From positions 1 to 64,000 of the forward strand of contig VIIQ02000050.1 in NCBI GenBank assembly GCA_007449985.2: a stretch of 64,000 bases of DNA, given 5' to 3'. This document shows positions 1 through 11,570 of the stretch, piece after piece. Below the pieces are notes generated by a model that was not told the origin of the DNA, did not search any database, and was given only the letters and a program-made list of their open reading frames with translations. Position 1 is the stretch's first letter; each line of letters opens with the position of its first letter. The translations under genes were made by a program, and so were the position numbers. Origin of the DNA: Desmodesmus armatus (taxonomy: Eukaryota; Chlorophyta; Chlorophyceae; Sphaeropleales; Scenedesmaceae).

Positions 1-2792
1 CCTGGGGTCCCAGGTGCTGCTGCTTCAGCAGCACTAAAGGCACAAGCAGTCCTCATGCCTGGCAGCACAGCCAGTGTGACAGGTGCAGGTGCAGTAGCTC
101 AGCTTGCTGGTGTTGCTGGGGGCAACAGAAGCAGCACTGGCCCTGCTGCTGCTGGTACACTGGGCTATGGTACCGGTGTGACAGCAAGACAGCCTGCAGC
201 AGCTGCTGCCATTCGTGCCGCACCCGCACAGCCACAGCCACAGCTGCAGCCGTGGGCTGGCACAGCCTGCGCACTGACTGTCAGCATAGCAGCACCTGTG
301 GGGCGTAAGAGTAAACTGCGAAGTGCTTTTATAAGTGGGTGCAGGCATATGCAGGTGGCATATGCAGGAACCCTGGCAGCATGCCGGTGGCAGAGCTGCT
401 GCCACACTATGCAGAGCTGTTGACTCTCCTGGACAACCTGCACAGCGTGAAGCAGCTGGGAACACACACAGTCTACAACTATCTCTCCGATCTGTGCTGC
501 TTCCTCAGACGCCACCAGCAGGTCCTGCAGAGCAGCAGTGTGGACTATGAAGTAATGCTCAGCAGCTTGGACACAGCACGCAGCAAGTACTACCAGATGA
601 TGAAGGTGAAGGGGCAAGTGTCAAGCAGCCTGGGTGGCAGGGAAAGCAAAGCGGCAGCCAGCATCTCTGCAGCTGCAGCTGCAGCGGCAGCTGGCCCAAA
701 GTGCAGCCAGGCTGCACAGGGGCACAGGTCTGACATTGCAGCTGCGGCGGCAGCAGCTGGCGGTGCTGTTGCTGGTCCAGCAGCCTCAGTAGGTCTGCAG
801 GGAAGTGCGGTGCCAGGTGTTGCGTCTGCTTCTGCTTCTGCGTCTGCGGCTGGTGCCGCTGCTGCTGCTGGGTCTGCTGAAGGGGTCACCTCCGCACAGC
901 TGAGCCAGCAGCTGAGCGATGTTACCCAGGCGGCTGAGGCAGCAGCCCCCCAAGCTGCAGCAGCAGCTGCAGGTGATTATATAGCGGCCCCGGCAGTAGC
1001 AGCAACAGCAGCCGTTCACAGCTGGACTGTCAAGGGAGTATCAGTTGCAGGGACGAGGCTGCGGCATGCTGTTGAAAAGTGGGCACGGGCTCCTGGCATC
1101 GCTGGCACAGCAGGTAGCATGCGTGTGGCAGGGCTGCTGCCACACTATGCAAGCCTGCTATCGCATCTTGACTACCTGCATAGAAGCAGTCAGCTGTCGG
1201 CTCAGACAGTTTACAGCAATCTTGCAGTGCTGTGCAGCTTCCTCAGGGACCACCAGCAGGTTCTGCAGAGCAGCTGTGTGGACTATGAAGCAATGCTCAG
1301 CAGCATGGAGGCAGCACGTAGCCACTATCACAGCCTGGTCAAGCCGTCAAAGGCATATGGCCGCAGCAGAAACACACCAGCCACCCCTTCTGCTGCAGCT
1401 GCAGCTGGCTTCGCTGCCGGAACCGGCACGCACGCTGCAGCAGTCGGCGGCGCAGCTGGTCCAGCAGCCTCAGCATGGCCGGCAGGCATTGTCACACCAG
1501 GACCAGCCCCTGGTGGTGCGGCTGTTGCTGCTGCTGCTGGGTCTGCTGAGGGGTTTGCCCCCATCATGTGGCATCAAGGGGCGGGGCTATGTCAGCAGCT
1601 GAACCTCTGGGCCGCAGTGGTTGCTGAGCCAGCAGCAGCACCTGCAGCAGCAGCAGGTGGCACAGCAGGTTCTCTAGCAGCAGCAGCAGCAGGTGGCACG
1701 GCAGCAGCTCTGGCAGCAGCAGCAGCAGCAGCAGCAGTGGCTGCCGCAGTGGATCCAGCAGCTGGCAGCAGCTTCACGGGCAGTGGTGATGTTTTGGCGC
1801 CTGCTGCTGGTGCTGGTGCTGCAGTGGGCCGCATATTGAACCACACACCTGCGACTGGTGGTTGTGGTGCTCTGACTGTTGCGGAGCCAGGTGCTGTCGG
1901 CAGTGGGGATGTGCACATGGCAGCAGCAGGTGGGCAGGATGATGGGTACACCCCACCGGTAGGAATGCAGCTGCAGCAGCGCTCAGGGCAGTTGCCCCTG
2001 CAGCAGCAGTGGCCACTACAGCAAGACAGTGCACTTCCAGAGGCACATGCAGGAGCACTGGGCCTGGACTGCACTCTGCCACATGGGTGGATGGGGCTGT
2101 CGGCCCAGCAGCAGCTTGAGCGGCCAATCATGCAGCCTGCCGCCTCATGGGGCTGGCCAGCCTCTCAGTGGCATCCTGGGGGGCCTGCTGCAGCCGCTGC
2201 TGGTGCCGCCACTGCCACGCCTGCACTGCTGCAGGCTGCTGGCTGCAGCAGTGCTAGTGCTGCTGCAATGGGTGCTGGTGATGCAGCAGCCACCGCAGGG
2301 CTGGAAGGTGGTGTGGCACCTGCACACATTGCCCCTGCAGCGGTGGCAAGGATCACTGCACATAGTGAGAGCAGTGCGGGGTGCAGCATTAGCATGACAG
2401 ACCTGCTGCAGCAGCTGCAGGCAGACCCTGGCGTGGAGGGTGGTGACAGCGCCTGCATCAGGCAGTTGCGGGACAGCGCGGCTTGTTTTGAAGGTGTGAG
2501 CCTCGACGCCATCCCTGCATCATTGGTGCTGACAAACTACATTGCTGAGGTGGGGGGCAGGGCACAGCAGTGCCTGGGTGCAGGGGCTGTGGGGCATGCG
2601 CAGCAGGATGTTGAAGCAAGGGCTAAGTGTTTGGCGTTGATGCAGGAGGTTGATGGTCTGCTGCAGCTGTCAGTCCAGCCTGTGTTGCAGCAGGTGTTGG
2701 GAGGTCAGAGGCTGCAGGAGCTGGTTGAGGGGTTTTCGAAGTGTGAGCAGCAGCTGACAGAGACATACATTCGGCAACGCTTCAGCGGCTGA
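1..2792 (+). CDS. Modular-family gene 1 (5'-truncated by window edge; one internal frameshift)
   Basis: Product unknown. Frame 1 is open from base 1 and encodes an Ala-rich linker like those before the core module in genes 3 and 4. Near 331-332 one base appears to be missing: upstream the frame reads ...KLRSAF, and the core then continues as KWVQA... in frame 3. From there frame 3 is open to the TGA at 2790-2792. Modules in order: core B1 (about 333-597, with VAELLPHYA, then T-YNYLS-LC-FL, HQQVLQSSSVDYE), core B2 (about 1059-1335), module E (about 2068-2170, CTLP-GWMGLS-QQQ), and C-terminal module D (about 2385-2770, with ACFEGVSLDAIPAS and TNYIAEVG). Core B1 also carries a small extra duplication of a GCATATGCAGG unit. 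The first exon lies outside the window. It may be a decaying copy or contain a sequencing error. The family assignment is secure; the function is not known. Confidence 0.7.
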
Positions 2793-4516
2793 ACTCAGCC
2801 ACTGGGCTGGGTCCTGCCATAGCAGTGGAGTGGTGCTTGCTGTGCTGTGCACACGCCTCCACCATGTTGCCACACCAGTTCAAACTGAGTTCCAACTAAA
2901 AAGGTTGGTTACTGAGAGTCAAGGTCACATGTGTGCAACACACACATGCATTTGAGGGACCGGTCAGTTTGACTTGCGCAGCATCATGCTACACTGGTGA
3001 TCTGCTGGCTTTTGGGTTGTTGCCATAGTGTGTGCTGGCTTTGCCAGCACCAACAAACCTTGGTCGTTATGTGGGTTGCAGCTGCATGGCATTCAGTGTT
3101 TGCATGCGATGTTGAGCATCATGTTGGAATAGAGAGGGTTGCCCTGTGCATGTAATGGTTGAAACAGAGAGTTTTCTGTGGGCCGTCCGTGAACAGTGAT
3201 TCAGATCAAGGCCAACTAGATTTCATTTTTTACATATACTGGCAGTTGGACATACTGTTACTGTTACTGTTACATAATTCAGGCCATGCCTGCTGGTGCC
3301 ATCTGACCACCACATGCAGTATGAGCGGGGAGCCTGCTCATTGCAGACCGATGATGAGTGTCTCATGACCTACTTTGAAGCAGGCACAATCTTACAAATG
3401 AAATGCATGTCATCATGAGTAGTGGGTTGCGAACTCAACGAATTTTCAACCACAGTGCATTCATACTGCTTGTGGCTGGGCTGCATGGTGTGCTGAGCTT
3501 AGTATCTGTTTGTTGAGGTTGACTTGACTCCTGACTCTCTTCACAGAACCTGATGGGGACTTGAGGGTTCTACTGGACTGTTGATGAGTGAGCCAGCAGT
3601 GGCTGTACGAGGCGACGTGTATGCATACATGCAGCATGCTGGATGGGCTGGCCACACTATTGCAGATTTTATTCGTGGTGAAGTGTGGCTTGAAGTTGAC
3701 AACAACGTGTATGGTGTTTTGTGTGCTGATGTTGTTGCAGCAGCTGCAACACTGACTCTCTTTTTCTGGAAGAGCCCGCCGAGTAATGCTCACGGCCCAG
3801 CTTGCAAGTTTGCCGGCCGCGGCCTAGACTTTGATAGATCTTGGGCAGATGGTGCTTGCCAAGCAGCCCCAAGTTGGGGCAATTCTCCCTTGCAGTAGGC
3901 TCCACCTGAAGGTTCAGGCACTGAGGCAGAGTCACACTTACTTGAATGAACGTTTGGTTGAAACCTTCCCCAGCTCCAGCTGGAGCATGTGCCAAGTTGG
4001 CACTGCAAACCTGGCAGCTGCCTGCAGGCTGGTTGATGTGGGCAGTGGCTTTGTCTGTGATGCATGTCGTATGAATCCTGCCCGCGAGGGACTGCCACAT
4101 GCGCGATCTTCATCCCAGATTGATGTGCCTCAGGCTGTTCCCCCCCCCCCCCCCCCCCCCGGGCCGGGGCCCCGGCCCCCGGGCTGCAGCTGTTTTAGGT
4201 TTTAAAAAGCGAATCTGGAGACCACACAGTCGTTTCTCGAATGCAATATACTGTACTTTCATGATCAAACTGCCCCTGGACGGTGATCTGCTTGCAATTG
4301 AGCTGCTTTGAGCTGGTCCAGGACACAAAACCATTGCGAAAGCACCACACGACAGCTGCAACACCAGGCCAGTTGGTTGATCTCAATTCTTGAAACATTT
4401 CATTTCAGCAAATCTCTGCAACGCGCGAGAGCATGATCAGGCCAGCATCTTGACTCACCTGAAAGTGGACTACTGTAGTAGTCCCAGTACTGTAACAGTG
4501 CAATTCACAGCAGCAG
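2793..4516. other. Intergenic between genes 1 and 2
   Basis: No convincing gene seen. It holds a run of 21 C at 4140-4160 followed by a GC palindrome to about 4188. From about 4330 to 4516 it resembles the 5' flank of gene 3 (10190-10375), for example AGCATGAT-AGGCCAGC-CTTG in both, and is probably the ancestral gene 2 promoter. Confidence 0.5.
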
Positions 4517-4525
4517 CATGCAGGA
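4517..4525. repeat. Left target-site duplication of the 4526-5676 element
   Basis: The 9-mer CATGCAGGA is repeated exactly at 5677-5685. In gene 3, which has no insertion, the equivalent site is a single CATGCAG at its start codon. Confidence 0.75.
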
Positions 4526-4998
4526 TAGAAGAGGACAACCCCCCCTTAGAGTACTCCAGAATCATACCCAGAATATGCACGAAGTACAGGGCCAGAATTT
4601 GGCCCAGAATTGGCCAGAATTCTGAGCCGTTCAGCCCACATCAAGGCGAAATATTGCCAAGTCGACCAGACACCCCCCTACCCCCTTGCACTCTGGCATT
4701 CTGCCCACTCTGGGCCATTCCCCCCACTCCAGGTCATTCTAGCTGTTTTGCTGGAAATTTTGCTAAGTCCACCAGACACCCCCCTACCCCCCTGCACTCT
4801 GGCGTTCTGCCCACTCTGGGCCACTCCCCCCACTCTGGACCACTCTAGCAGGTCACCAGCCGCCCAGTAGCTCATCCTTCAGTGCGAGCCGAGTGTTGTT
4901 GCTGACAAACCAGCAAGCGGAGCCAAGCCAGAAACCCTACTCCTGCCACCATAACCATAAGCCCTACACAAAACCCTGATACCCCAGCCCGCTGGTTT

Positions 4999-5093
4999 CT
5001 TTGATGGGGCTGAAGTGGACGGCTGTGGGGTACTGTGGAGCCCTACGGCCCCATCAACGTACCCCACAGCCGTCCACTTCAGCCCCATCAAAG
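4999..5093. repeat. Perfect 35-bp hairpin at the centre of the element
   Basis: The arm at 4999-5033 is the exact reverse complement of 5059-5093, with a 25-nt loop. The symmetry continues outward imperfectly to about 4930 and 5165. Confidence 0.85.
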
Positions 5094-5285
5094 GATGCAG
5101 GGCTGGGGTATTAGGGTTTTGGGTAGGGCTTAGGGTTTTGGTGTCTGGATTAGGGTTTCTGGATCGGCGGAGCCCCTACGGACAGTTTAGGGTTTCTCCG
5201 GGGGGGGGGGGGCAGGGGGTGCAGGTACTAGGGTTTAGATTTATTGACAGCAGGACATGCCGGACAGCAGAGACAGTTTGTAGGT

Positions 5286-5590
5286 AGAGTGTCCTGGAGT
5301 GGGCAGAGTGGGAGGGAGTGGGCAGAATGCCAGAGTGGCAGGCTGGGGACTTGGGAAGATTCAGCTAGAGTGTCCTGGAGTGGGCAGAGTGGGAGGGAGT
5401 GGGCAGAATGCCAGAGTGGCAGGCTGGGGACTTGGGAAAATTCAGCTAGAGTGTCCTGGAGTGGGCAGAGTGGGAGGGAGTGGGCAGAATGCCAGAGTGG
5501 CAGGCTGGGGACTTAGGAAAATTCAGCTGGAGTGTCTAGGAGTGGGCAGAGTGGGAGGGAGTGGGCAGAATGCCAGAGTGGCAGGCTGGG
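5286..5590 (+). repeat. 81-bp tandem repeat, four copies
   Basis: Units start at about 5286, 5367, 5448 and 5529 with an exact 81-bp spacing; the fourth is shortened. Each unit holds GTGTCCTGGAGTGGGCAG (GTGTCTAGG... in the last) and AGTGGGCAGAATGCCAGAG. Shorter related units lie inverted at 4670-4850. Confidence 0.9.
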
Positions 5591-5593
5591 GCC

Positions 5594-5600
5594 TATAAAA
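5594..5600 (+). promoter_or_regulatory. Candidate TATA box of gene 2
   Basis: TATAAAA lies 84 bp before the start codon at 5678, directly after the last tandem repeat and inside the inserted element. Motif and spacing are the only evidence. Confidence 0.4.
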
Positions 5601-5676
5601 ATGAGGGATCACTCAGAGGTCTCAGGACCATTCTGGTAGTGCTCAAGAGTAAAATAGGGGGGTATTGTCGTTTTAT

Positions 5677-5685
5677 CATGCAGGA
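5677..5685. repeat. Right target-site duplication, containing the gene 2 start codon
   Basis: CATGCAGGA here matches 4517-4525. The ATG at 5678-5680 is the predicted gene 2 start. Confidence 0.75.
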
Positions 5686-6575
5686 GCCCAGTTCAGAGCC
5701 CGACACAGCACTATTATCAGACCAGCGCCCACTTGAAGCTCTGCAGCAGGAGCAGGGGCTGCCCAGCAAGCTACTGTTGGCACAGCAGGCTGGCAGACAC
5801 ACTGCGCCAGGCGAGCAGCTACGTAGCTGCTGTTTGCAGCGACAGCAGCATGGGGATCTTCAAGGCAGTGACCAAGACCCGTTCTATTTCAGCGACCAGC
5901 ATCATCCCCAGCAGCAGAACCAGCACCAGCTGCAGGGTGCAGGCCCTTGGCAGCAGCTGGGCACTCAAGGGCAGGACACACAGCAGGTACATTTGGTTGG
6001 CCAGCCAGTCAATGCTGATGCATCAGAAACTGTGCTATAGATCCATACATAGGATCGTGTCTAGAGGTAGGTCGTAGCAATTCACTGCTGGGGCACCTAT
6101 GCTGGCAGCTTTCGGTGTGTCCAGTGGCTGTTGGCAGAGGCTCCCGTCATGCTGCTGCTGTCGAGCTGCAGCTGTGCAATGACATCTCCACAGGGAATGC
6201 TGCCTGGATAGTGCTATCTTGCTGCTGAATATGGTCATGGATGTGCAAGCTATGGGCCGTATGCTCCCTATCAGCTGTTGTACCTCCAATGATTTGCCAG
6301 CGGCTGACCGTCCGAGCAAACGCGCGTGCAAATCAAATCCCTGGCGTCAATAAAGGCCCTTCTGCGCGACACACACACACACCGTCTGCATTGTTTTTTG
6401 ATGCAGGACCCCACCATAGGCAGTCCAATCATGCCGCCAGCTGCAGCAGGCGGTGTGCAGGACGCTGGCACGCCCTGTGCTGAGCCACGTGCAGGCAGCA
6501 GTGTACTCTCAGCCCAGGAAGTCGGCAGCAGACTGGGCTATCCACAGCAACACCATGCCGCACACCACCACCACC

Positions 6576-6607
<32 letters not shown>

Positions 6608-8866
6608 AACTCAGCAGCATATGCTCTTTTAATACCACACGTGACAGCAGGGTGCCCTTGGGCCGCACCTGCTGTTGCGGCATTCATACTTGAGGCACAT
6701 GCAGCACCCGGACCAGGCAGCGCAGCCAGGGCGGCACCTGCAGCTGCAGCATGCGAGGTTTCTGGTGGTGCCGTCACCAGCAGCAGCAGGGGGGCTGCTG
6801 CAGCAGCTGCTGCTGGCGGTGGTGGTACACAGGGCTGCAGTGTGGCAGCAAGACAGCCTGCAGCAGTGGCTGCTGCCGCTGCCGCCGCTTCTGTCACAAC
6901 CAAAGAGCTGCCGGCTGGCACTCCCAGCACCCTCACCCTCGATGAAGCTGCAGCTGTAGAAGCAACAGTCCGGGCTGTCTTGTCCAAATGGGTACAGGCT
7001 TGCGGCATAGCAGGTGACCCTGGCAGCGTGTGTGTGGCAGAGCTGCTGCCACACTATGCCAGGCTGCTGATTCACCTGGACACCCAGCACAGCAGTGGGC
7101 GGCTCGGGTCAAAAACGATCGGCACGCACCTATCGACGCTGTGCAGCTTCCTCTGTACCCACCAGCAGGCCCTGCAGAGCAGCAGTGTGGACTATGAAGC
7201 GATGCTCAGCAGCTTGGACACAGAACGCAAGAAGTACTATCAGCTCGCTTACCGGGCATCAAAGGAGTCCAAAAAGCGCAAAGCAGCAGCAGCTGCCGCT
7301 GCTGGGGGAACTGACCCTGCAGCAGTAGATGCTGCTGCTGCTGGGTCTGCTGCTGGGGTCACCTTTGCACAGCATTGTCAGCAGCTGCATGCCATTACGT
7401 CTCTGGGAGCTGAAGCAGCAGAAGGTGGCACGGCAGCTGCGGGCCAGGAATGCACCCTGCCTCAGGGGTGGATGGGGCTGTCAGACCAGCAGCAACAGCA
7501 GCAGCTCGAGCAGGCGGACATGCAGCCTGCCACTCATTGGGGCTCTCAGGGGCAACCAGGGGAGCCTGCAGCAGCCGCTGCTGCTGCGGCTACAGCCAAT
7601 ACCGCGCTGCTGCAAGCTTATGGCTCTAGCGGCTGGACTGGTGATGGTACGTCGGCGGCGGTCGCTGCTGCTGCTGCTGGTCCAGCGGTCACTGCAGAGC
7701 TGGCAGGTGGTGTGGCACCTGCACACACTGCCGCTGCTGACGATTCAATCAAAGGTGTGACCTTTGCGCAGCTGTATCAGCAGCTGAAGGGCAGCAGCAG
7801 GTACGGCTTGCGCGTCCTTGGCACCTTGGCTCAGAGCATGCCCGGCATCTCACTAGACAGCGCAGTGGCCCCTGTGTTGCTTACTTACACCAGCCCAGGG
7901 CTGTTAGCATGCTGCAGATTAGACACCAGTGCAGAGGGTATGGCACAGCGCGGGTCGATCAGTAAGACGCTTGGCAGTCTGCAGCAGCTGCTGCAGCAGC
8001 CTGAGCTTGATGCTGTGCTGGGCGCTGCAGTGAGGCAGCAGCGGCTGGCATTTGTCAGCCTCACGTTGCAGGATCTGCAGGCCACTGCCTTGCAACCTGG
8101 CGGCGGCAGCAGCCAGCTGCAGTATGCTGCCAGCTGCAGGGATGATATTGGCCAGTTGGGAGACCAAGAGCTTCTACAGTGCAGTGGCGGCCTGCATGCA
8201 GCTTGGCAGGAGCAGGAGGAGCAGCAGCAGCCACTATCACGTGCTGTAGTAGCAATTTCAGGAGCCACAGGGGTTGAATCCCCAAGGCTGGTCACGACCT
8301 CTTTGGTGCCTGTGGGGTCTGGCCAGCTGCGGGCTGCAGCTCACAGCATCAGCAGTCCTTTTGGTGTAACTGGGTCACCACCACCATCTGCAGCAGCAGC
8401 GGCGGCGGCAGCTGTGGTGGGGAACAGTGCAGACAGTGCTGGGCGCAGCATCAGCATGGCAGGTCTGCTGCAGCAGCTGCAGTCAGACCTTAGCTTTGGG
8501 GGCAGTAGGGGCAGCGCCTGCATCAGGCAGTTGCAGGACAGTGCAGCTTGTTTCGAGGGTGTGAGCCTGGACGCCATACCTGCGTCACTGCTGCTGACAA
8601 ACTACATTGCTGAGGTGGGGGACAGGGCACAGCAGTGCCTGGGCGCAGGGGCTGTGAGGCAGCAGGAAGGCGAAAAAGGGGCCGGCTGCCTAGGTGTGGA
8701 GCAGGAGGTTGAGGGTCTGCTGCTGCTGTCAGGCCAGCCTGTGTTGCATCAGGTGTTGGGAGGGCAGAGTATGGAGGAGCTTGTGGAGGGGCTGCTGAGG
8801 TGCAAGCAGCAGCTGACCGAGACACATTTAAGGTGGTGCAAGCAGCTGCTGCTCAGCAGCTCATGA
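5678..8866 (+). CDS. Modular-family gene 2 (exons 5678-5986 and 6407-8866)
   Basis: Product unknown, 922 residues when joined. Exon 1 (103 codons) is homologous to exon 1 of gene 3 (start MQ-P-S, later EQ-LP or ARQAG-HT-PGEQ). The donor CAG|GTACAT at 5987 and the acceptor TTTGATGCAG at 6406 join in phase 0, as in gene 3. Exon 2 has a His run and a Gln run, Ala-rich linkers, the single core B (about 6975-7242), a basic KKRKA cluster just after it (about 7270-7285), module E (about 7450-7540), module C (about 7753-8096, with VAPVLLTYTSPGLLA and SLQQLLQQPELDAVLG) and module D (about 8450-8830, with ACFEGVSLDAIPAS and QPVLHQVLGGQ). It ends with TGA at 8864-8866. The exon frames are intact. The 5' flank is replaced by the 4526-5676 element, so expression may differ from its paralogues. 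Confidence 0.75.
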
Positions 8867-10375
8867 GTAAGACTTGTCATAGGTTGTGCTGGAGCGGCTG
8901 AATCAAACCAGCCAGCCCAGCCTGGTTTGATATGGCGATAGGCAATCAGGCGAGGCCCTGATCCAGTAAAGTAGTAGTAGTAGATATGCAGAGCAGTTGG
9001 GTATGTTGTGATGTGCATTTTTCCACATAGGGCCTACAATGGTGGTGGTTCCAGCGGATCCTTGTGTTATATGTGAGTTCCAAAAAGCCTGGCAGGCTGT
9101 ATAATCACGTGTGTGCGTTGCACAAGGTTGGGCTAACTGAGGCTCATTTGCATTGACTGGATCTTGTCTACTCAGTTGTGTGATATCAGAGCCTGCTGGC
9201 TGCTGCCAGTGTGACCGCATGCATTGCATGATCTGAGGTTGTGTTTGCTTGACCACCACGAACAAGGCCATAGCGTTGGTTGTGGCTGCATTCATGCATT
9301 CAGTTTTGTTGTACATCATGATGGGTGCTGGTGATGTTTGATCTGGCAATTTTGCTCTTTGGTGACCTTGAAGGAGCGTTGATGTCTATCAAGTGACATG
9401 GTATTGGATCTCTACTCATTGTGCATGTCAGCTGCTTCCAGCCAGGATGCATGTGCTTCTGTGTCCCAAAATCAGTGACAGTTTGGAACTTTGTCTGTTG
9501 ACCCCACAGAAGCTGTTGTGGTAAGAGGGTTGTGCTGACCTGCTGATATCAGCAGGGCTGGGATTGTACATGACCATGCCATGATTGCATATCAAGGTGC
9601 TGCGGGCTAGCGCCTGCACGCTCAATACATAGAGTTATTACAGTACCTGAGCTGCTGTCTTTCAATGAACGAGATGTTGCTGAACGTTATCGCAGCCTTA
9701 AGGGGAGTCACCCAGTGGGCTGAGTTTGCCGTGCTGGTTGTTTGTGTCAGGGGTTCCTCAGGACGGATGCTCGTGGTGATCGAAGAGGTTTACCTCTCTC
9801 GTTGTTTTGTGGATTGAGGCTCTGCAAAAGAGGGAGAGATGCTTGCATGATCTTGTAGGTCCCTGGAAACATTGAATCTGTGGTACCTGGTAGCCTGACA
9901 ATGACAGGCTGCAGCCTGTCCATCAGCTGGTGGATCGGCTGTGGATGCGTTCATGGTGCCTGCCTTACATAGCCAACTTAATTGGTTTGAAGAAGAGGGG
10001 TGTCCAAGGGTCCAACTGGGGAGGTTCCTCCGCTCCACTCCAGCTGTTGCATAATTTGAAGGCGTTCTTGACAGATGGATAACAAGCCTCGAGCTTTACA
10101 GCAAGGTTTCGTTGGATGGTGTGTTAGATCATGCCAAGCATGGTTTATCGTCTTATCCGCTTTGTCCTGAGCTGCTGCTCCGACACGAAATTGGATCACC
10201 AGCGCAAAAAATCACCCGACAACAGCTGCGACACGACACAGGCTGATTGCACGTCATGAGTTACACCGATCCATTTCAGCGAGGCGTGGGTGCGCACGGT
10301 AGCATGATAAGGCCAGCCACTTGTCCCTGACCATCAGCCTTCCAATTGGACTGCAACTCTGCAGTGCAGAGCAGC
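8867..10375. other. Intergenic between genes 2 and 3
   Basis: No gene seen. There is a 10-bp inverted repeat at 8902-8931 just after gene 2. The last ~180 bp is the probable gene 3 promoter, similar to 4330-4516. Confidence 0.5.
8902..8931. terminator. Hairpin in the 3' flank of gene 2
   Basis: ATCAAACCAG at 8902-8911 is the exact reverse complement of CTGGTTTGAT at 8922-8931, with a 10-nt loop. It starts 36 bp after the stop codon. A role in 3'-end formation is a guess. Confidence 0.35.
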
Positions 10376-11503
10376 ATGCAGCGGCCCACTTCAGGTGCTG
10401 AATGTTGTGAACGAGTACCAGTTTCAGACAAGTGCCCATCTGAAGGCCTGCAGCATGAGCAGGAGCGGCCTAGGAAGCGGGTCTGTGCACGACAGGCTGG
10501 CGAACACACTGTGCCAGGGGAGCAGCAACAGCAGCAGCACGTGGACCTCTTGGGCAGATCATATCAGCATGTCATCAACATCAACCAGTTGCAGCCGCAG
10601 CAGCATCAGCAGCAGGGTGGCACCTCTGGCCAGCAGCTGGGCAGCTGCAGTGCAGGGGGGCAGGACACACTACAGCAGGTATCATGGGACTCCCAGCCAG
10701 TCGATGCTGATGCAGCAGTTGTTGTGCGGGTGGTACCACGCAGAGGCTCATACACAAAGGTAGGCTGCAGCCACTTGTCTTCTGGGCCGCGTGTGCTGAC
10801 AATCGTACTTCCCGCCATGCTGTTGCTGTCGACGCCTGCAGCAGCGCAAAATAATGAGCCTCGGAGTGCTTTGGGCAAGTGCTGCTGTTTGTGATCCTGT
10901 GTGGACCTTCTTTCAATGTCACGCCCTGTTGCTCTCTTGCTTTGCCAGCAGCTGCCTGACCTGCCAGCCAACATGCATGCCCACTCAGTTCGTTCTCCCA
11001 TCAGAGATACCCCTGCAACGCCACAACATGCCTGGTACAGCACAAAACACGCTGTGCCATTGGTTTCTTGCTGCATCTGCAGGAGGCTATCGCTGCCAGC
11101 ACAGGCATTCCACCACCAGGGGTAGGCCCCATGCAGCCCCATGCCAGCACACCCTGTGCTGAGGCAGGTGCAGGCAGCAGCTGCAGGACACCACCAGCCC
11201 CTGCAGAGCGCAGCAAGCAAACAGTCTGCGAGCCCCAGCACCAGCGTGCTGAGCAGCACCAGCCGCAGCAGCAGCAGCAGCAATGTCACCATCAGCAGCA
11301 GCATCCTGCAGCACCAGCAGCACACGCCCATGCTGCTGCAGCTGCACCTCTCTGCTCAGCTGCTGCATGCATAGATGCTCCTGCATCGCTTGACCCATGC
11401 TGCATGACCCTAGCAGGGTTGCAGCAGTGCCTGCAGGGCTGTGGGTGTGAGCACGGGCTGCAATCACTGTGCGATCTGGCGCGCATCTTCTCACAGACGG
11501 AGG

Positions 11504-11570
<67 letters not shown>

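Larger units (their letters stand above)
4526..5676. mobile_element. Non-autonomous long-inverted-repeat (Mutator-like or foldback) element
   Basis: This 1,151-bp segment is flanked by 9-bp direct repeats. Its ends form an imperfect terminal inverted repeat that shares a GACAA, CCCCCC, TACTC pattern. Inside, two copies of a repeat at 4670-4850 are inverted relative to a four-copy 81-bp tandem array at 5286-5590. The centre is a further inverted repeat (about 4930-5033 against 5059-5165) with telomere-like TTAGGGTTT motifs. No transposase ORF is visible. Sequence left of the left 9-mer resembles the 5' flank of gene 3, and sequence right of the right 9-mer resembles exon 1 of gene 3, so the insertion is supported by a paralogous empty site. 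A 9-bp duplication with long inverted repeats fits Mutator-like elements, but the superfamily is inferred. Confidence 0.7.

Noticed and set aside
3581..3898. Small plus-strand gene between genes 1 and 2
   Set aside because: A single ~105-residue frame without motif, transit signal or supporting splice sites.
5244..5598. Repetitive protein encoded by the 81-bp repeats
   Set aside because: 81 is a multiple of three, so open frames arise automatically. The array is part of the inserted element and has no homologue or start context.
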